Assembly: GCF_963674565.1 (NCBI RefSeq)
Contig: NZ_OY771430.1
Coordinates: 124,001-188,000 of the forward strand
DNA length: 64,000 nt
Source: an uncultured Carboxylicivirga sp.
Lineage (GTDB): Bacteria; Bacteroidota; Bacteroidia; Bacteroidales; Marinilabiliaceae
Direction of reading: 5' to 3'
Positions 25,039-32,627 of the stretch are shown piece after piece; the stretch's first letter is position 1; every line of letters starts with the position of its first letter. The notes under the pieces were generated by a model. The model saw only the letters and a program-made list of their open reading frames with translations. It did no database searches and was not told where the DNA came from. The position numbers and the translations under genes were made by a program.

Positions 25039-25058
25039 GCCGAAGCTTTTGCTTCGGC
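25039..25058. repeat. Perfect hairpin GCCGAAGC-tttt-GCTTCGGC
   Basis: An 8-bp perfect stem with a TTTT loop in the 211-nt spacer 24987-25197. A third copy of the arm (AAGCTTCGGCTTG) occurs about 35 nt later. It may terminate the upstream lipoprotein transcript, though no T-run follows. The spacer ends with CGTTGGCTGCAAGC (25158-25171). Confidence 0.5.
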
Positions 25059-25197
25059 TAGCGAAAAGAATAAATTTATAACCCAATCAAAAGCTTCGGC
25101 TTGGTGGTATTTTGGAGGTTAGGTTTTTCAACTCAGCCTTGGCCCCCTTATTCAAACCGTTGGCTGCAAGCATGTAAGACCGATTAATATATAATTA

Positions 25198-25788
25198 ATG
25201 AACGTCACCTTAAAGATATTATATAAGACAAAGAGTACATTTGATTATCTGAATAATCAGTATGAAAATAAATTATCAAAGAATTGTATTCTGATATTCA
25301 TAACGCTTGGGGCTATTTCTGGATTTGAATCATTTTATCGAGAATTAAGCCACATCAAAGATTATATGACAAATGGAGAACTAACCATCTTACTATTTTT
25401 ATCAACTGTAATTGGGGCGGGACTTGGAGTTGTAATTGGTGGCTATATAATAACATATGCAATATATCTATTTGGCAAATTATTAAAAGGAATTGGTGAC
25501 CTGATTGATATTCGAGTTGTTGTAGCATACTCAATGATTCCAAGTGTTTTAAAATTACCTGTTTTACTATATTTAGGACTATCAGACAAACTAAATGGGA
25601 TTGCAGGATTTGAGTTTTGGGTTATTAATATTTTCTATTTATTAATCTGGGTATGGTCTTTAAAAATTATGATTCAAGGCATTATTAGATTTCACAACTT
25701 TGAATTATGGAAAGCTATATTGACAACAAGTCCATTGTGGATTGTAGGTTTAGTTTTATATTTTGCACCGTATGTCATTACGAATTAA
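25198..25788 (+). CDS. Yip1-like multi-spanning membrane protein
   Basis: A 196-residue integral membrane protein with about five hydrophobic segments (near 30-44, 62-85, 107-125, 138-160 and 175-192). The pattern of short loops, a Gly-rich second segment (LSTVIGAGLGVVIGGYIITYAIYLFGKLL) and VAYSMIPSVLKLPVLLY resembles the Yip1 domain (PF04893). The function is unknown. It stands alone between two long spacers, each containing a GTTGGCTG motif (25160 direct, 25818 inverted). Confidence 0.6.
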   Translation: MNVTLKILYKTKSTFDYLNNQYENKLSKNCILIFITLGAISGFESFYRELSHIKDYMTNGELTILLFLSTVIGAGLGVVIGGYIITYAIYLFGKLLKGIGDLIDIRVVVAYSMIPSVLKLPVLLYLGLSDKLNGIAGFEFWVINIFYLLIWVWSLKIMIQGIIRFHNFELWKAILTTSPLWIVGLVLYFAPYVITN

Positions 25789-25953
25789 TCAAAAGCCAAA
25801 AATGTAACAAATGCCAGCAGCCAACCCGCTGGAATAAAGCATAGCTCGGTCGGCTCGTCCTGACACCTTAGTCTACTGTCTTTGTCCCCCTTTCGGGCGA
25901 CACGACACCACGAGTTCATCAAGGAAATGGAATATTCGATTAATAAAATAAAT

Positions 25954-26469
25954 ATGGAATATAAAACTTTTGAAACTGAAAGACTTATTTTAAGACCAAT
26001 CTCTGAAAATGATTCGGAATTAATTCTTAAACTATTCAATACACCAAAATTCATTAAATATATTGGTGACAGGAATGTGAGAACAGTAGAAGATGCAAAA
26101 GATTATATAAGAGAAAAAATGATTCCACAACTTCAAAGACTTGGCTATTCTAATTATGTTTTAATAAGAAAAGAGGACAACCATAAAATAGGAACGTGTG
26201 GATTATTTGATAGAGAAGGATTAGAAGGAATTGATATTGGATTTGCATTTCTTCCTGAATATGAAAAGAAGGGCTTTGCTTTTGAAGCCTCTGCTAAATT
26301 AAAAGAAGTTGCATTTAATGAGTTTGATATAAAGACCATTAGTGCAATTACAGCAAAAGATAATTTTTCGTCTCAAAAACTTATAGAAAAGCTCGGACTC
26401 AGACTCATGGGAACGACGAATTTACCAAATGATGACGAGGAACTATTAGTCTACAAAATTCAAAAATAA
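25954..26469 (+). CDS. GNAT family N-acetyltransferase (RimJ/RimL type)
   Basis: A 171-residue acetyltransferase starting MEYKTFETERLILRPISEND, the standard RimJ/RimL opening. The acetyl-CoA pocket is FAFLPEYEKKGFAFEASAKL and the C-terminal strand is NFSSQKLIEKLGLRLMGTT. The substrate could be a protein N-terminus or a small molecule. The ATG at 25954 is chosen by family start; the frame is open to 25882 with another ATG at 25927, but that part lies in the spacer with its GC-rich hairpins. Single-gene unit in the accessory region. Confidence 0.85.
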   Translation: MEYKTFETERLILRPISENDSELILKLFNTPKFIKYIGDRNVRTVEDAKDYIREKMIPQLQRLGYSNYVLIRKEDNHKIGTCGLFDREGLEGIDIGFAFLPEYEKKGFAFEASAKLKEVAFNEFDIKTISAITAKDNFSSQKLIEKLGLRLMGTTNLPNDDEELLVYKIQK

Positions 26470-26500
26470 TTTCTGTAAAATACAAACCTAACTAAACAAC

Positions 26501-27079
26501 ATGAAAGAAACGATTGTGATTCTATTTGTATTCATTGCATTTAATGCATTTGCCCAAACACAAAGTCAAAAACTTTCACCTCAAATAATTAATACCACAA
26601 TATTAGCGGAAGGAGTGGTTGAGAATGTGAATCAAAGAGTTAATGAACTATATCAAAGTATAGGTAATCTTATGAATGAAATGACATTCTTTGTTGAATT
26701 AGATTCAAAGATTATAATTCCATTAACGAGCATCAAATATCATAAGAAAGTTGAGGATAATATTTTAGAAAGTTTGAAAAACGGACCCTTTATCTTCATA
26801 GACTCTATTACTTATTATCCAATCGATAAGGATTCATTGTATATCAGGATTTCATCTCAAAACGAAAAATTTGCTAGTCAAAATACCTACAGAATTTGTA
26901 TTAATGAGAAAGAAAAAAAAGATGTATCTCTTAATTACAAAATGCAAATACAAGTAGACAAGAGAAATCAGAATCTTGAAAATGAAGAAGGTGATTCTTT
27001 TGACTATAGCATTGTAAAAAAGGAAAATAAAGATGATTTGAATTATAAAACGATTGAAATAATAAAAACATACCGCTAA
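26501..27079 (+). CDS. Hypothetical exported protein
   Basis: A 192-residue protein with signal peptide MKETIVILFVFIAFNAFAQ cleaved before TQSQK. The rest is hydrophilic with no recognised domain. A central segment (MTFFVELDSKIIIPLTSIKYHKK, then DSITYYPIDKDSLYIRISSQ) may form beta strands, and the tail is Lys/Glu/Asn-rich. It is 31 nt after the GNAT gene and is followed by a 183-nt spacer carrying the first copy of the 50-bp spacer element. Confidence 0.6.
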   Translation: MKETIVILFVFIAFNAFAQTQSQKLSPQIINTTILAEGVVENVNQRVNELYQSIGNLMNEMTFFVELDSKIIIPLTSIKYHKKVEDNILESLKNGPFIFIDSITYYPIDKDSLYIRISSQNEKFASQNTYRICINEKEKKDVSLNYKMQIQVDKRNQNLENEEGDSFDYSIVKKENKDDLNYKTIEIIKTYR

Positions 27080-27093
27080 TAATCTGGAATATA

Positions 27094-27143
27094 ATATGAC
27101 TTGGTTTATCTTCCTGATGACTTTGATTGAAGCCGGATGACAT
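27094..27143. repeat. Spacer element copy A
   Basis: About 50 bp starting at ATATGACTTGG and including CTGATGACTTTGATTGAAGC and CGGATGA, just after the stop of the exported protein gene at 26501. By eye it is roughly two-thirds identical to 27864-27910 and more weakly similar to 28522-28570, each in the corresponding place after an orphan gene. Confidence 0.5.
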
Positions 27144-27262
27144 GACATCGCCATGAATGTTACGATATTATCCCACAAGTGTTTGCAATAATTAAATGAT
27201 AATACTACTATTTAAAATTTATAATATTTTATATTGATGTATATAACCCTAAAACCATCAAA

Positions 27263-27835
27263 ATGAAACACTACATTTTTACATTACTTATTGTATTTTG
27301 TGTATGTAGTTTAATACAAGCTCAAAAAACAGATAAGAAAGTATTTAAAGAAGCTAAAGTTATCAGATTATATGTAACGCATTCTTCAAAAGCTGAAGCC
27401 TTAAAAAGCTTTGCCAAATTCATTAATAAAACTGGATTTACAGCAATTATACCAGAAGAAACTAAAGACACAGAGCAGAAGCCGAAAGAGCAAAGTAATA
27501 GTTTAATTAAGCCAGGCATAGTATCCCTTAAACAAGCAGAAGGAAGTAGTCAGGTAGGTGATACAATAAAGACAAATATGACAACTTTGTATGATGTAAT
27601 GTGGGGGGATTATTTTGGCAGATTGAAATTTTATCCTGCAAAGGATGAAAAAGGTAATATATACATTACTCTAACAGGATATGTGTCTAACATAAACTTT
27701 GGAGGTAATTTTACTAATTTGCAAATGCAAAAGGGAGGAAATGCAAATTGGGCACAAAAGGCTTTATTCAGGCAAATAAGTAAATACATTGTAGATTATA
27801 CTAATTTAACCGGAATCTTGTATTCAGATGAATAA
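27263..27835 (+). CDS. Hypothetical exported protein
   Basis: A 190-residue protein with signal peptide MKHYIFTLLIVFCVCSLIQAQ. The mature part has a basic region (AKVIRLYVTHSSKAEALKSF), a low-complexity Glu/Lys/Gln linker (ETKDTEQKPKEQSN) and a C-terminal beta-rich segment (YFGRLKFYPAKDEKGNIYIT, ALFRQISKYIVDYT). I do not recognise the family. It lies between spacer-element copies A and B and has its own upstream AT-rich region. Confidence 0.6.
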   Translation: MKHYIFTLLIVFCVCSLIQAQKTDKKVFKEAKVIRLYVTHSSKAEALKSFAKFINKTGFTAIIPEETKDTEQKPKEQSNSLIKPGIVSLKQAEGSSQVGDTIKTNMTTLYDVMWGDYFGRLKFYPAKDEKGNIYITLTGYVSNINFGGNFTNLQMQKGGNANWAQKALFRQISKYIVDYTNLTGILYSDE

Positions 27836-27863
27836 AGCTATTGCTATCAAGATGGATATAAAC

Positions 27864-27910
27864 ATGTCTGGGATTGATCATCTTGATGCCTTTGACTACA
27901 GTCGGCTGAG
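27864..27910. repeat. Spacer element copy B
   Basis: Begins ACATGTCTGGG and contains TCTTGATGCCTTTGACTACA and CGGCTGA. It could encode a 28-residue peptide (27864-27950, MSGIDHLDAFDYSRLSYREI...), but the matching frame is broken by stops in copy A, so a non-coding element or gene remnant is more likely. Confidence 0.5.
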
Positions 27911-27979
27911 TTACCGCGAAATTATACAGTATAAAAAGGCTCTATTTTGAATTTATACACGATGCAATAATTTGAAAAT

Positions 27980-28489
27980 ATGAAAATTTTATTAATCAAG
28001 ACAGCTTCTTTTCTATTAGTGTATTTCTGTATACAACCTTTTAACTATACACTAAATGCCCAAAAAATATATAAATTACATCCTATTATTGGTGATACAA
28101 TTGATCGTTATGAGTTCAACCAATATCTACTTTTTACAGATTATGTAAACGATAGTATTGATTGTTATATTATTTACACAGATAACGAACAATTTACATT
28201 GATTGGTTATCTTAATGATGAAATCCAATCTAAATCACTCATTTCGAAAGAAACAATAGATGAAAATTCAGTGAATGTTGAAAAGCTTTATGCTTATTAT
28301 AACTCGTTGAATGAAATAGACACGATTGTTATTAAGAATGCCGAATTAAATGATTCACTAAATGTTGACCTTAATATTAACAGGGCCAAATTGAATAAGG
28401 AAATCAAAATAAAGAAAAGACAGAATTTTCTTCGTCAAAGTGCTAATGAACGTGAAGAAAGAGTAAAGAAAGGATTATTTCCTCATTAA
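27980..28489 (+). CDS. Hypothetical exported protein
   Basis: A 169-residue protein. The N-terminus MKILLIKTASFLLVYFCIQ...LNAQ is a signal peptide with an xAQ-type cleavage site. The mature part is acidic and beta-like in the middle (IDCYIIYTDNEQFTLIGYLND) and strongly charged at the C-terminus (KLNKEIKIKKRQNFLRQSANEREERVKK). No domain is recognised. The composition matches the neighbouring exported orphans. Confidence 0.6.
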   Translation: MKILLIKTASFLLVYFCIQPFNYTLNAQKIYKLHPIIGDTIDRYEFNQYLLFTDYVNDSIDCYIIYTDNEQFTLIGYLNDEIQSKSLISKETIDENSVNVEKLYAYYNSLNEIDTIVIKNAELNDSLNVDLNINRAKLNKEIKIKKRQNFLRQSANEREERVKKGLFPH

Positions 28490-28521
28490 AAAAAAGAAGC
28501 ATAATGCATTGTAAAACAGGG

Positions 28522-28570
28522 TAATTGGTTTTACTTATTTCTTGGCTTTGATTGTGGTATTGTATGATTT
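28522..28570. repeat. Spacer element copy C (divergent)
   Basis: GGTAATTGGTTTTACTTATT, then TCTTGGCTTTGATTG and GTATGA, lies in the 165-nt spacer after the exported-protein gene at 27980. It aligns with copy A over TTGGTTT and GCTTTGATTG. GTTATACAGTAT, 40 nt further on, also echoes ATTATACAGTAT in the previous spacer. Confidence 0.4.
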
Positions 28571-28654
28571 CTGAAAATGAGCCGAAGCATTAACCAGCAA
28601 AAGTTATACAGTATTTATGAATGATAGTAAACCTACTCAATAGACACAGAAAAG

Positions 28655-29317
28655 ATGAATATAAAATTTCCCAAATACATTGAAAATCTAAATGAATCAG
28701 ATCGTAATGAGTGGTTAAAAGTAAAAGATATCTCATCAGAGTTAAGGAAGCATTATCAGATAACAGGTACAAGAAATCCTTTGATTAAGAAATTTCATTT
28801 ATTTGCCGACAAGCAAAAGCCAATATTTTTTAATTCATGGAGAGTTAACAGTGCATCCAATTCATTCTCCTTATGTCTGATTGAATACCAAACAAGTTAT
28901 CAATCTGTTTCAAACTACGGGGCCTCAACTCATACATCTAATGATAAATATTTTTTCGGACATTTAAGTATAAAGAAAGACTTTGGCCATACTTTGATCA
29001 GACCAGAAACTTTGGGTGATAAGATTGCAGAAATATTCAATCCTGTTGAAATTGATATTAAAGGATACTGGAAGTTTAGTAATAAGTACTATATACTTTC
29101 TAATGAGAAGGAGAAATTTCTTGGTTCACTTACGGGTAAATTTATAAAATACCTTGAAAATCTTATTAAACCTGAAATTGAATTTTATGGTCATGAATGT
29201 TTATTCCGGCTTGATAAGGCAATTGATTTGAAGCAAACAATTGAATTATGTAACATCGGTATTAATTTAGATATCATTTTAAATGAATCAGTGCTAGGCA
29301 ATCCAAATCAAACATAA
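28655..29317 (+). CDS. Hypothetical cytoplasmic protein
   Basis: A 220-residue soluble protein with no signal peptide or membrane segment. The N-terminal third is helical and charged (NEWLKVKDISSELRKHYQIT). The middle contains SASNSFSLCLIEYQTSYQSV and DKYFFGHLSIKKDFGHTLIRPETLG, possibly beta-sheet; the end is helical (LTGKFIKYLENLI, FRLDKAIDLKQTIELCN). I do not recognise the family. Last intact gene before the antiporter remnant. Confidence 0.6.
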   Translation: MNIKFPKYIENLNESDRNEWLKVKDISSELRKHYQITGTRNPLIKKFHLFADKQKPIFFNSWRVNSASNSFSLCLIEYQTSYQSVSNYGASTHTSNDKYFFGHLSIKKDFGHTLIRPETLGDKIAEIFNPVEIDIKGYWKFSNKYYILSNEKEKFLGSLTGKFIKYLENLIKPEIEFYGHECLFRLDKAIDLKQTIELCNIGINLDIILNESVLGNPNQT

Positions 29318-29449
29318 ACAGGTTTTAATTGTACTGATATTTTTATTAAAATTAGGAGACAGAAAATTAAGAGATCTCAAAAAGAAAAAACAGCAACCAT
29401 TTAAGCATCATAAATAATTACCCGCTAGCATAAGAACAAACACATAAAC

Positions 29450-29736
29450 ATGAAATTAAAAAGTTTAATTCTATTTGGATTATTATTCTTAATTGGAGTA
29501 CTAAAGGCACAAACATCTTCAATATACTTTTAATTTTATCTATCAGTAGTTTAATACGATCTATTGAGTATAATCCAAAGTTTAATATTCACTTGTTGAT
29601 TCAAATAGGAGGTACAGTTTTTCTGTTTGCATCAATGTTGACAGGGCAAAGAAAGAGATTAGACAGATGGGAAGCTGGAATCTTAATTGGATTTTATCTA
29701 CAGTATACAAGCTATCTGGTTATGAAAGAGATATGA
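29450..29736 (+). pseudogene. Signal-peptide ORF joined out of frame to a Na+/Ca2+ antiporter remnant
   Basis: An ATG at 29450 opens a 27-residue frame with a perfect signal peptide (MKLKSLILFGLLFLIGVLKAQ) that stops at 29533. In another frame, from about 29506 to 29736, the DNA encodes GTNIFNILLILSISSLIRSI followed by FLFASMLTGQRKRLDRWEAG and YLVMKEI-stop. This matches the second alpha-repeat and last membrane helices of bacterial YrbG-type Na+/Ca2+ exchangers (GSNIFNILLVLG motif; GRKxxxRWEG end). The junction falls around GGCAC near 29506-29510. Neither part is functional as it stands. The rest of 29318-29846 is AT-rich without other genes. Confidence 0.75.
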
Positions 29737-29846
29737 AAACAAGTTATAATTGATTGTTTAAACATTTCTTTGGTAGCTTTTCGTAAAAACAAATGTTGGA
29801 GCCGTTATGTTATTTTCATTGAAGCAAAAATTAATTCAAATAGATT

Positions 29847-30293
29847 ATGAAAACAAGCAGAGGTGAAAAAAAGAAAGTTTCAAAATGGTTTTGGATAATT
29901 GTTATTATGATGCTGATTTGGAATCTTATTGGAGTCGTGTCTTTTTTTGGACATGTATTTATATCTGATGAGACATTATCGAATCTTCCTCAAAACGAAA
30001 AGGATTTATATAGTGAGTATCCCATATGGACCACCCTTCTTTTTGCAATTGCTGTATTTGGAGGTTTGTTGGGTTCAATATCTTTGGTTTTAAGGAGTAA
30101 ATGGGCTAGACCATATTTTATTATCTCATTTATGGCCATAGTTCCTCAAATGATTCATAATGTATTTTTTACGCATTCTATTAATGTTTATGGTTTTATT
30201 CAAGCTATAACAATGCCTGTTTTAGTTGTCGTAATAGGAGCCTTTCTTATTTGGTATTCATCTTATTCGTATAATAAAAAATGGATAAGCTAA
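29847..30293 (+). CDS. Small four-helix membrane protein, unknown
   Basis: A 148-residue protein with a basic start (MKTSRGEKKKVSK) and four predicted membrane helices (about 13-35, 60-82, 90-110 and 118-138). No functional motif is seen. The stop codon overlaps the start of the DUF1801 gene (TAATG at 30291-30295), so the two are translationally coupled; related pairs of a small membrane protein and a DUF1801 protein suggest a joint but unknown role. Confidence 0.65.
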   Translation: MKTSRGEKKKVSKWFWIIVIMMLIWNLIGVVSFFGHVFISDETLSNLPQNEKDLYSEYPIWTTLLFAIAVFGGLLGSISLVLRSKWARPYFIISFMAIVPQMIHNVFFTHSINVYGFIQAITMPVLVVVIGAFLIWYSSYSYNKKWIS

Positions 30294-30748
30294 TGAAATA
30301 CAATGCATCAACGCCAGAAGAATACATAGATCAATTACCTGAAGACAGAAAAAAAGTAATTCAAAAATTACGCTCTGTTATTCTAAATAATTTACCCAAA
30401 GGTTTCGAAGAAGGAATTTGTTATGGAATGATAGGTTATTATGTGCCGCATAGTCTCTATCCGGCTGGATATCACTGTTCACCTGATTTGCCTTTGCCTT
30501 TTATGAGTATTGCTTCCCAAAAAAACTCTGTTAATTTGTACCATAGTGGTATTTATGCTGATCGTAATTTGTATAATTGGTTTGTTTTAGAATATGGAAA
30601 ATATACCTCGCGTAGATTGGATATGGGTAAAAGTTGTATTCGTTTTAATAAAATGGAAGAAATACCATATGACTTAATAGGGGATTTATGTACGAAAATT
30701 AGTGTTAAGCAGTGGATTGATATATATGAATGTAATTTAAAAAAGTAA
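30293..30748 (+). CDS. DUF1801 domain protein (YdhG-like)
   Basis: A 151-residue protein of the DUF1801/YdhG family (CyaY-like small alpha/beta fold). Typical segments are TPEEYIDQLPEDRKKVIQKLRSVI, FEEGICYGMIGYYVP, PLPFMSIASQKNSVNLYHSG and SCIRFNKMEEIPYDLIGDL. The biochemical role of the family is not established. I prefer the ATG at 30293, which overlaps the upstream stop as TAATG; an in-frame ATG at 30281 would add MDKL and overlap the upstream gene by 13 nt. Confidence 0.85.
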   Translation: MKYNASTPEEYIDQLPEDRKKVIQKLRSVILNNLPKGFEEGICYGMIGYYVPHSLYPAGYHCSPDLPLPFMSIASQKNSVNLYHSGIYADRNLYNWFVLEYGKYTSRRLDMGKSCIRFNKMEEIPYDLIGDLCTKISVKQWIDIYECNLKK

Positions 30749-30757
30749 AAGAGATTC

Positions 30758-31333
30758 ATGAAAAAAATACTTCTTTTATTGGCCGATGGATTCGAAATAT
30801 ATGAAGCAAGTGTATTTATTGATGTAATGGGTTGGAACCTGGAGGAAGGTGATGGTTCCACGCAATTATTTACAGGTGCCTTACGCAAAGAAATAAAAAG
30901 CGCATTTAAGCAGCGTTTTATTGTTGATTATACCGTTGAAGAAATAGATGTAGATTCATTTGATGCATTGGCTATACCGGGTGGTTTCGAGGTGTACGGA
31001 TTTTATAAGGATGCTTACGATGAAAAATTTTTGGAGTTAATCAGAAGTTTTAAGGCAGCCAATAAAATGATCGCTACTGTTTGTGCAGGAGCTTTACCAA
31101 CCGGGAAAAGCGGTATTCTCGAAAACAAAAAAGCCACAGTGTATGATATGCCTGTACGACGGGAGGCTCTGAAGAGCTTTGGTGCAGATGTTATTCATCA
31201 ACCGATTGTAACAGATGATAACATCATCACCTCATGGAATCCTTCAACCGCCATAGGGGTGGCTTTTTTATTGTTGGAATGGTTAACATCCAAGGAAAAT
31301 GTTGAAAAGGTGCGTCAGCTGATGGGCTTTTGA
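30758..31333 (+). CDS. DJ-1/PfpI family protein
   Basis: A 191-residue class I glutamine amidotransferase-like protein of the DJ-1 branch. The nucleophile elbow is ATVCAGALP (Cys109), the partner Glu13 is in LADGFEIYE, and IPGGFEVYGFYKD follows the central strand. Members act as protein or nucleotide deglycases, glyoxalases or redox chaperones; the exact activity cannot be read from the sequence. It starts 9 nt after the DUF1801 stop, probably in one transcript with it. Confidence 0.92.
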   Translation: MKKILLLLADGFEIYEASVFIDVMGWNLEEGDGSTQLFTGALRKEIKSAFKQRFIVDYTVEEIDVDSFDALAIPGGFEVYGFYKDAYDEKFLELIRSFKAANKMIATVCAGALPTGKSGILENKKATVYDMPVRREALKSFGADVIHQPIVTDDNIITSWNPSTAIGVAFLLLEWLTSKENVEKVRQLMGF

Positions 31334-31366
31334 TTCTTATGGAAAATATTTAAGTCGTTTAATGAA

Positions 31367-31825
31367 ATGAATAAAACACTTGTTCTTTTTCTGGTTTCAT
31401 TCTTTACACTGCTGATATCAGCTGCTATTCTTATTCGGGGTGATTCACTTTTGACATTTTCATTATCTGCGAAGTTTTATGTCCCCATTGGATCTTTTAT
31501 TACCTGGGCTGGATTGATTGCTTTGCCCTTGAGTATTTATTATGGATTATTAATAATTAACTCAAAGGCGTTTGAAAGTTTTAAACTGTTGGATATCTAC
31601 TTTAAAATAGTATTTATATCTTCAGTATTATGGTTGCCTGTAAGCTATTTGCTTGCCGGAAATATGGCTTTTACATTTTCACAGCTTAATGGATTTCAGG
31701 GAGGTTCGTTGGCCTTTCAATGTTTTCTTTTTTATACCGGATTGGTAGTTCTATGTTCTGTAATATTCCTTTTAATGGGTTTGGGAATTATAGTTATAAA
31801 TAAAATAAGACATCGTAAAAATTGA
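31367..31825 (+). CDS. Hypothetical four-helix membrane protein
   Basis: A 152-residue integral membrane protein with hydrophobic segments near residues 3-22, 38-62, 77-95 and 115-145 and a short basic tail (NKIRHRKN). The first helix (MNKTLVLFLVSFFTLLISAA) could be a signal anchor. I do not recognise the family. It lies 33 nt after the DJ-1 gene on the same strand. In the following 167-nt gap, TACTTTTG at 31948-31955 is a -7 match for the next gene. Confidence 0.55.
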   Translation: MNKTLVLFLVSFFTLLISAAILIRGDSLLTFSLSAKFYVPIGSFITWAGLIALPLSIYYGLLIINSKAFESFKLLDIYFKIVFISSVLWLPVSYLLAGNMAFTFSQLNGFQGGSLAFQCFLFYTGLVVLCSVIFLLMGLGIIVINKIRHRKN

Positions 31826-31992
31826 TTGCTAATATTTACTGAAATGAGATATTGTAAGTAAATGTAAATCAATAGTTACAAATAATAATAAACAGTAGTA
31901 TCGAAGGCAGTTTCTCAATTTTTATGAAATGTTTATTTTAGCATTTCTACTTTTGATACCAACAGTAACCATGCAATTAAACGGATTTTAAG

Positions 31993-32532
31993 ATGAAAGA
32001 AAAAAGATCAACACAACCTGGAGATGTAATTAAATATTGCCCTAAATGTGGAAGTGAGGAGTTTATATTCGATGGTTCCAGATCATTTAAATGCAATAAA
32101 TGTAAATTTCATTTTTTTATTAATTCATCGGCTGCTGTTGCTGCAGTTATTGTGAACGAAAAAGGTGAAGTGCTGTTAACACGCAGGGCTTTTGATCCGG
32201 GTAAAGGTATGCTGGATCTTCCGGGTGGATTTGTCGACCCGATGGAAAGTGCTGAAACGGCTATCAGACGAGAAATAAAAGAAGAGTTAAACCTCGATAT
32301 TGATGAGATGAGTTACCTGGTATCATATCCAAACGAATATGTGTTCTCTGGTTTTTCAGTTTATACAACCGATTTGGGATTTTTGTGTAAAGTCAAAAAT
32401 TTTGAACAGATGCATGTGGAGGATGATATTTCAGGCTATGAGTTTGTAAAAGAAAAGGAGATTGATTACAAACAAATTAGCTCTGATTCGATAGCTAATA
32501 TACTTAAGAGTTATTTTCAGACACAGAACTAA
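31993..32532 (+). CDS. NUDIX hydrolase with N-terminal zinc ribbon
   Basis: A 179-residue protein. A zinc ribbon CPKCG...CNKC (Cys16, 19, 34, 37) precedes a NUDIX domain with the complete signature GGFVDPMESAETAIRREIKE followed by EL (residues 78-99), so the catalytic Glu residues are intact. This layout resembles NudC-type NADH pyrophosphatases in miniature, but without the longer NudC C-terminal part the substrate could be any nucleoside diphosphate derivative. Monocistronic. Confidence 0.88.
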   Translation: MKEKRSTQPGDVIKYCPKCGSEEFIFDGSRSFKCNKCKFHFFINSSAAVAAVIVNEKGEVLLTRRAFDPGKGMLDLPGGFVDPMESAETAIRREIKEELNLDIDEMSYLVSYPNEYVFSGFSVYTTDLGFLCKVKNFEQMHVEDDISGYEFVKEKEIDYKQISSDSIANILKSYFQTQN

Positions 32533-32558
32533 GGAAGTTATTTTAGAATTGAAATAAA

Positions 32559-32591
32559 TTATGCCTGTTAGTATAGGTATTCAAGGCATAA
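32559..32591 (+). promoter_or_regulatory. Palindrome upstream of UreH/NiCoT-like gene (candidate operator)
   Basis: TTATGCCT (32559-32566) and AGGCATAA (32584-32591) are perfect 8-bp inverted arms with a 17-nt spacer. TATATTTA (32606-32613), 14 nt downstream, is a near -7 match, so the palindrome overlaps the -33 region. Metal-responsive control is possible because of the gene downstream; it could also act as a weak terminator of the NUDIX gene. Confidence 0.4.
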
Positions 32592-32627
32592 ATTCATTAT
32601 TTCTTTATATTTACAAATAAAAATACT

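Noticed and set aside
23966..25825. GTTGGCT/AGCCAAC as integron attC core sites
   Set aside because: The classical cores are RYYYAAC and GTTRRRY; GTTGGCT has C where R is needed and AGCCAAC has G where Y is needed. No integrase is in the window. Kept only as a cassette-like observation.
27864..27950. A 28-codon gene (MSGIDHLDAFDYSRLSYREI...)
   Set aside because: The related spacer copy at 27094 has stops in the matching frame, and there is no support for translation; treated as a repeat element or gene remnant.
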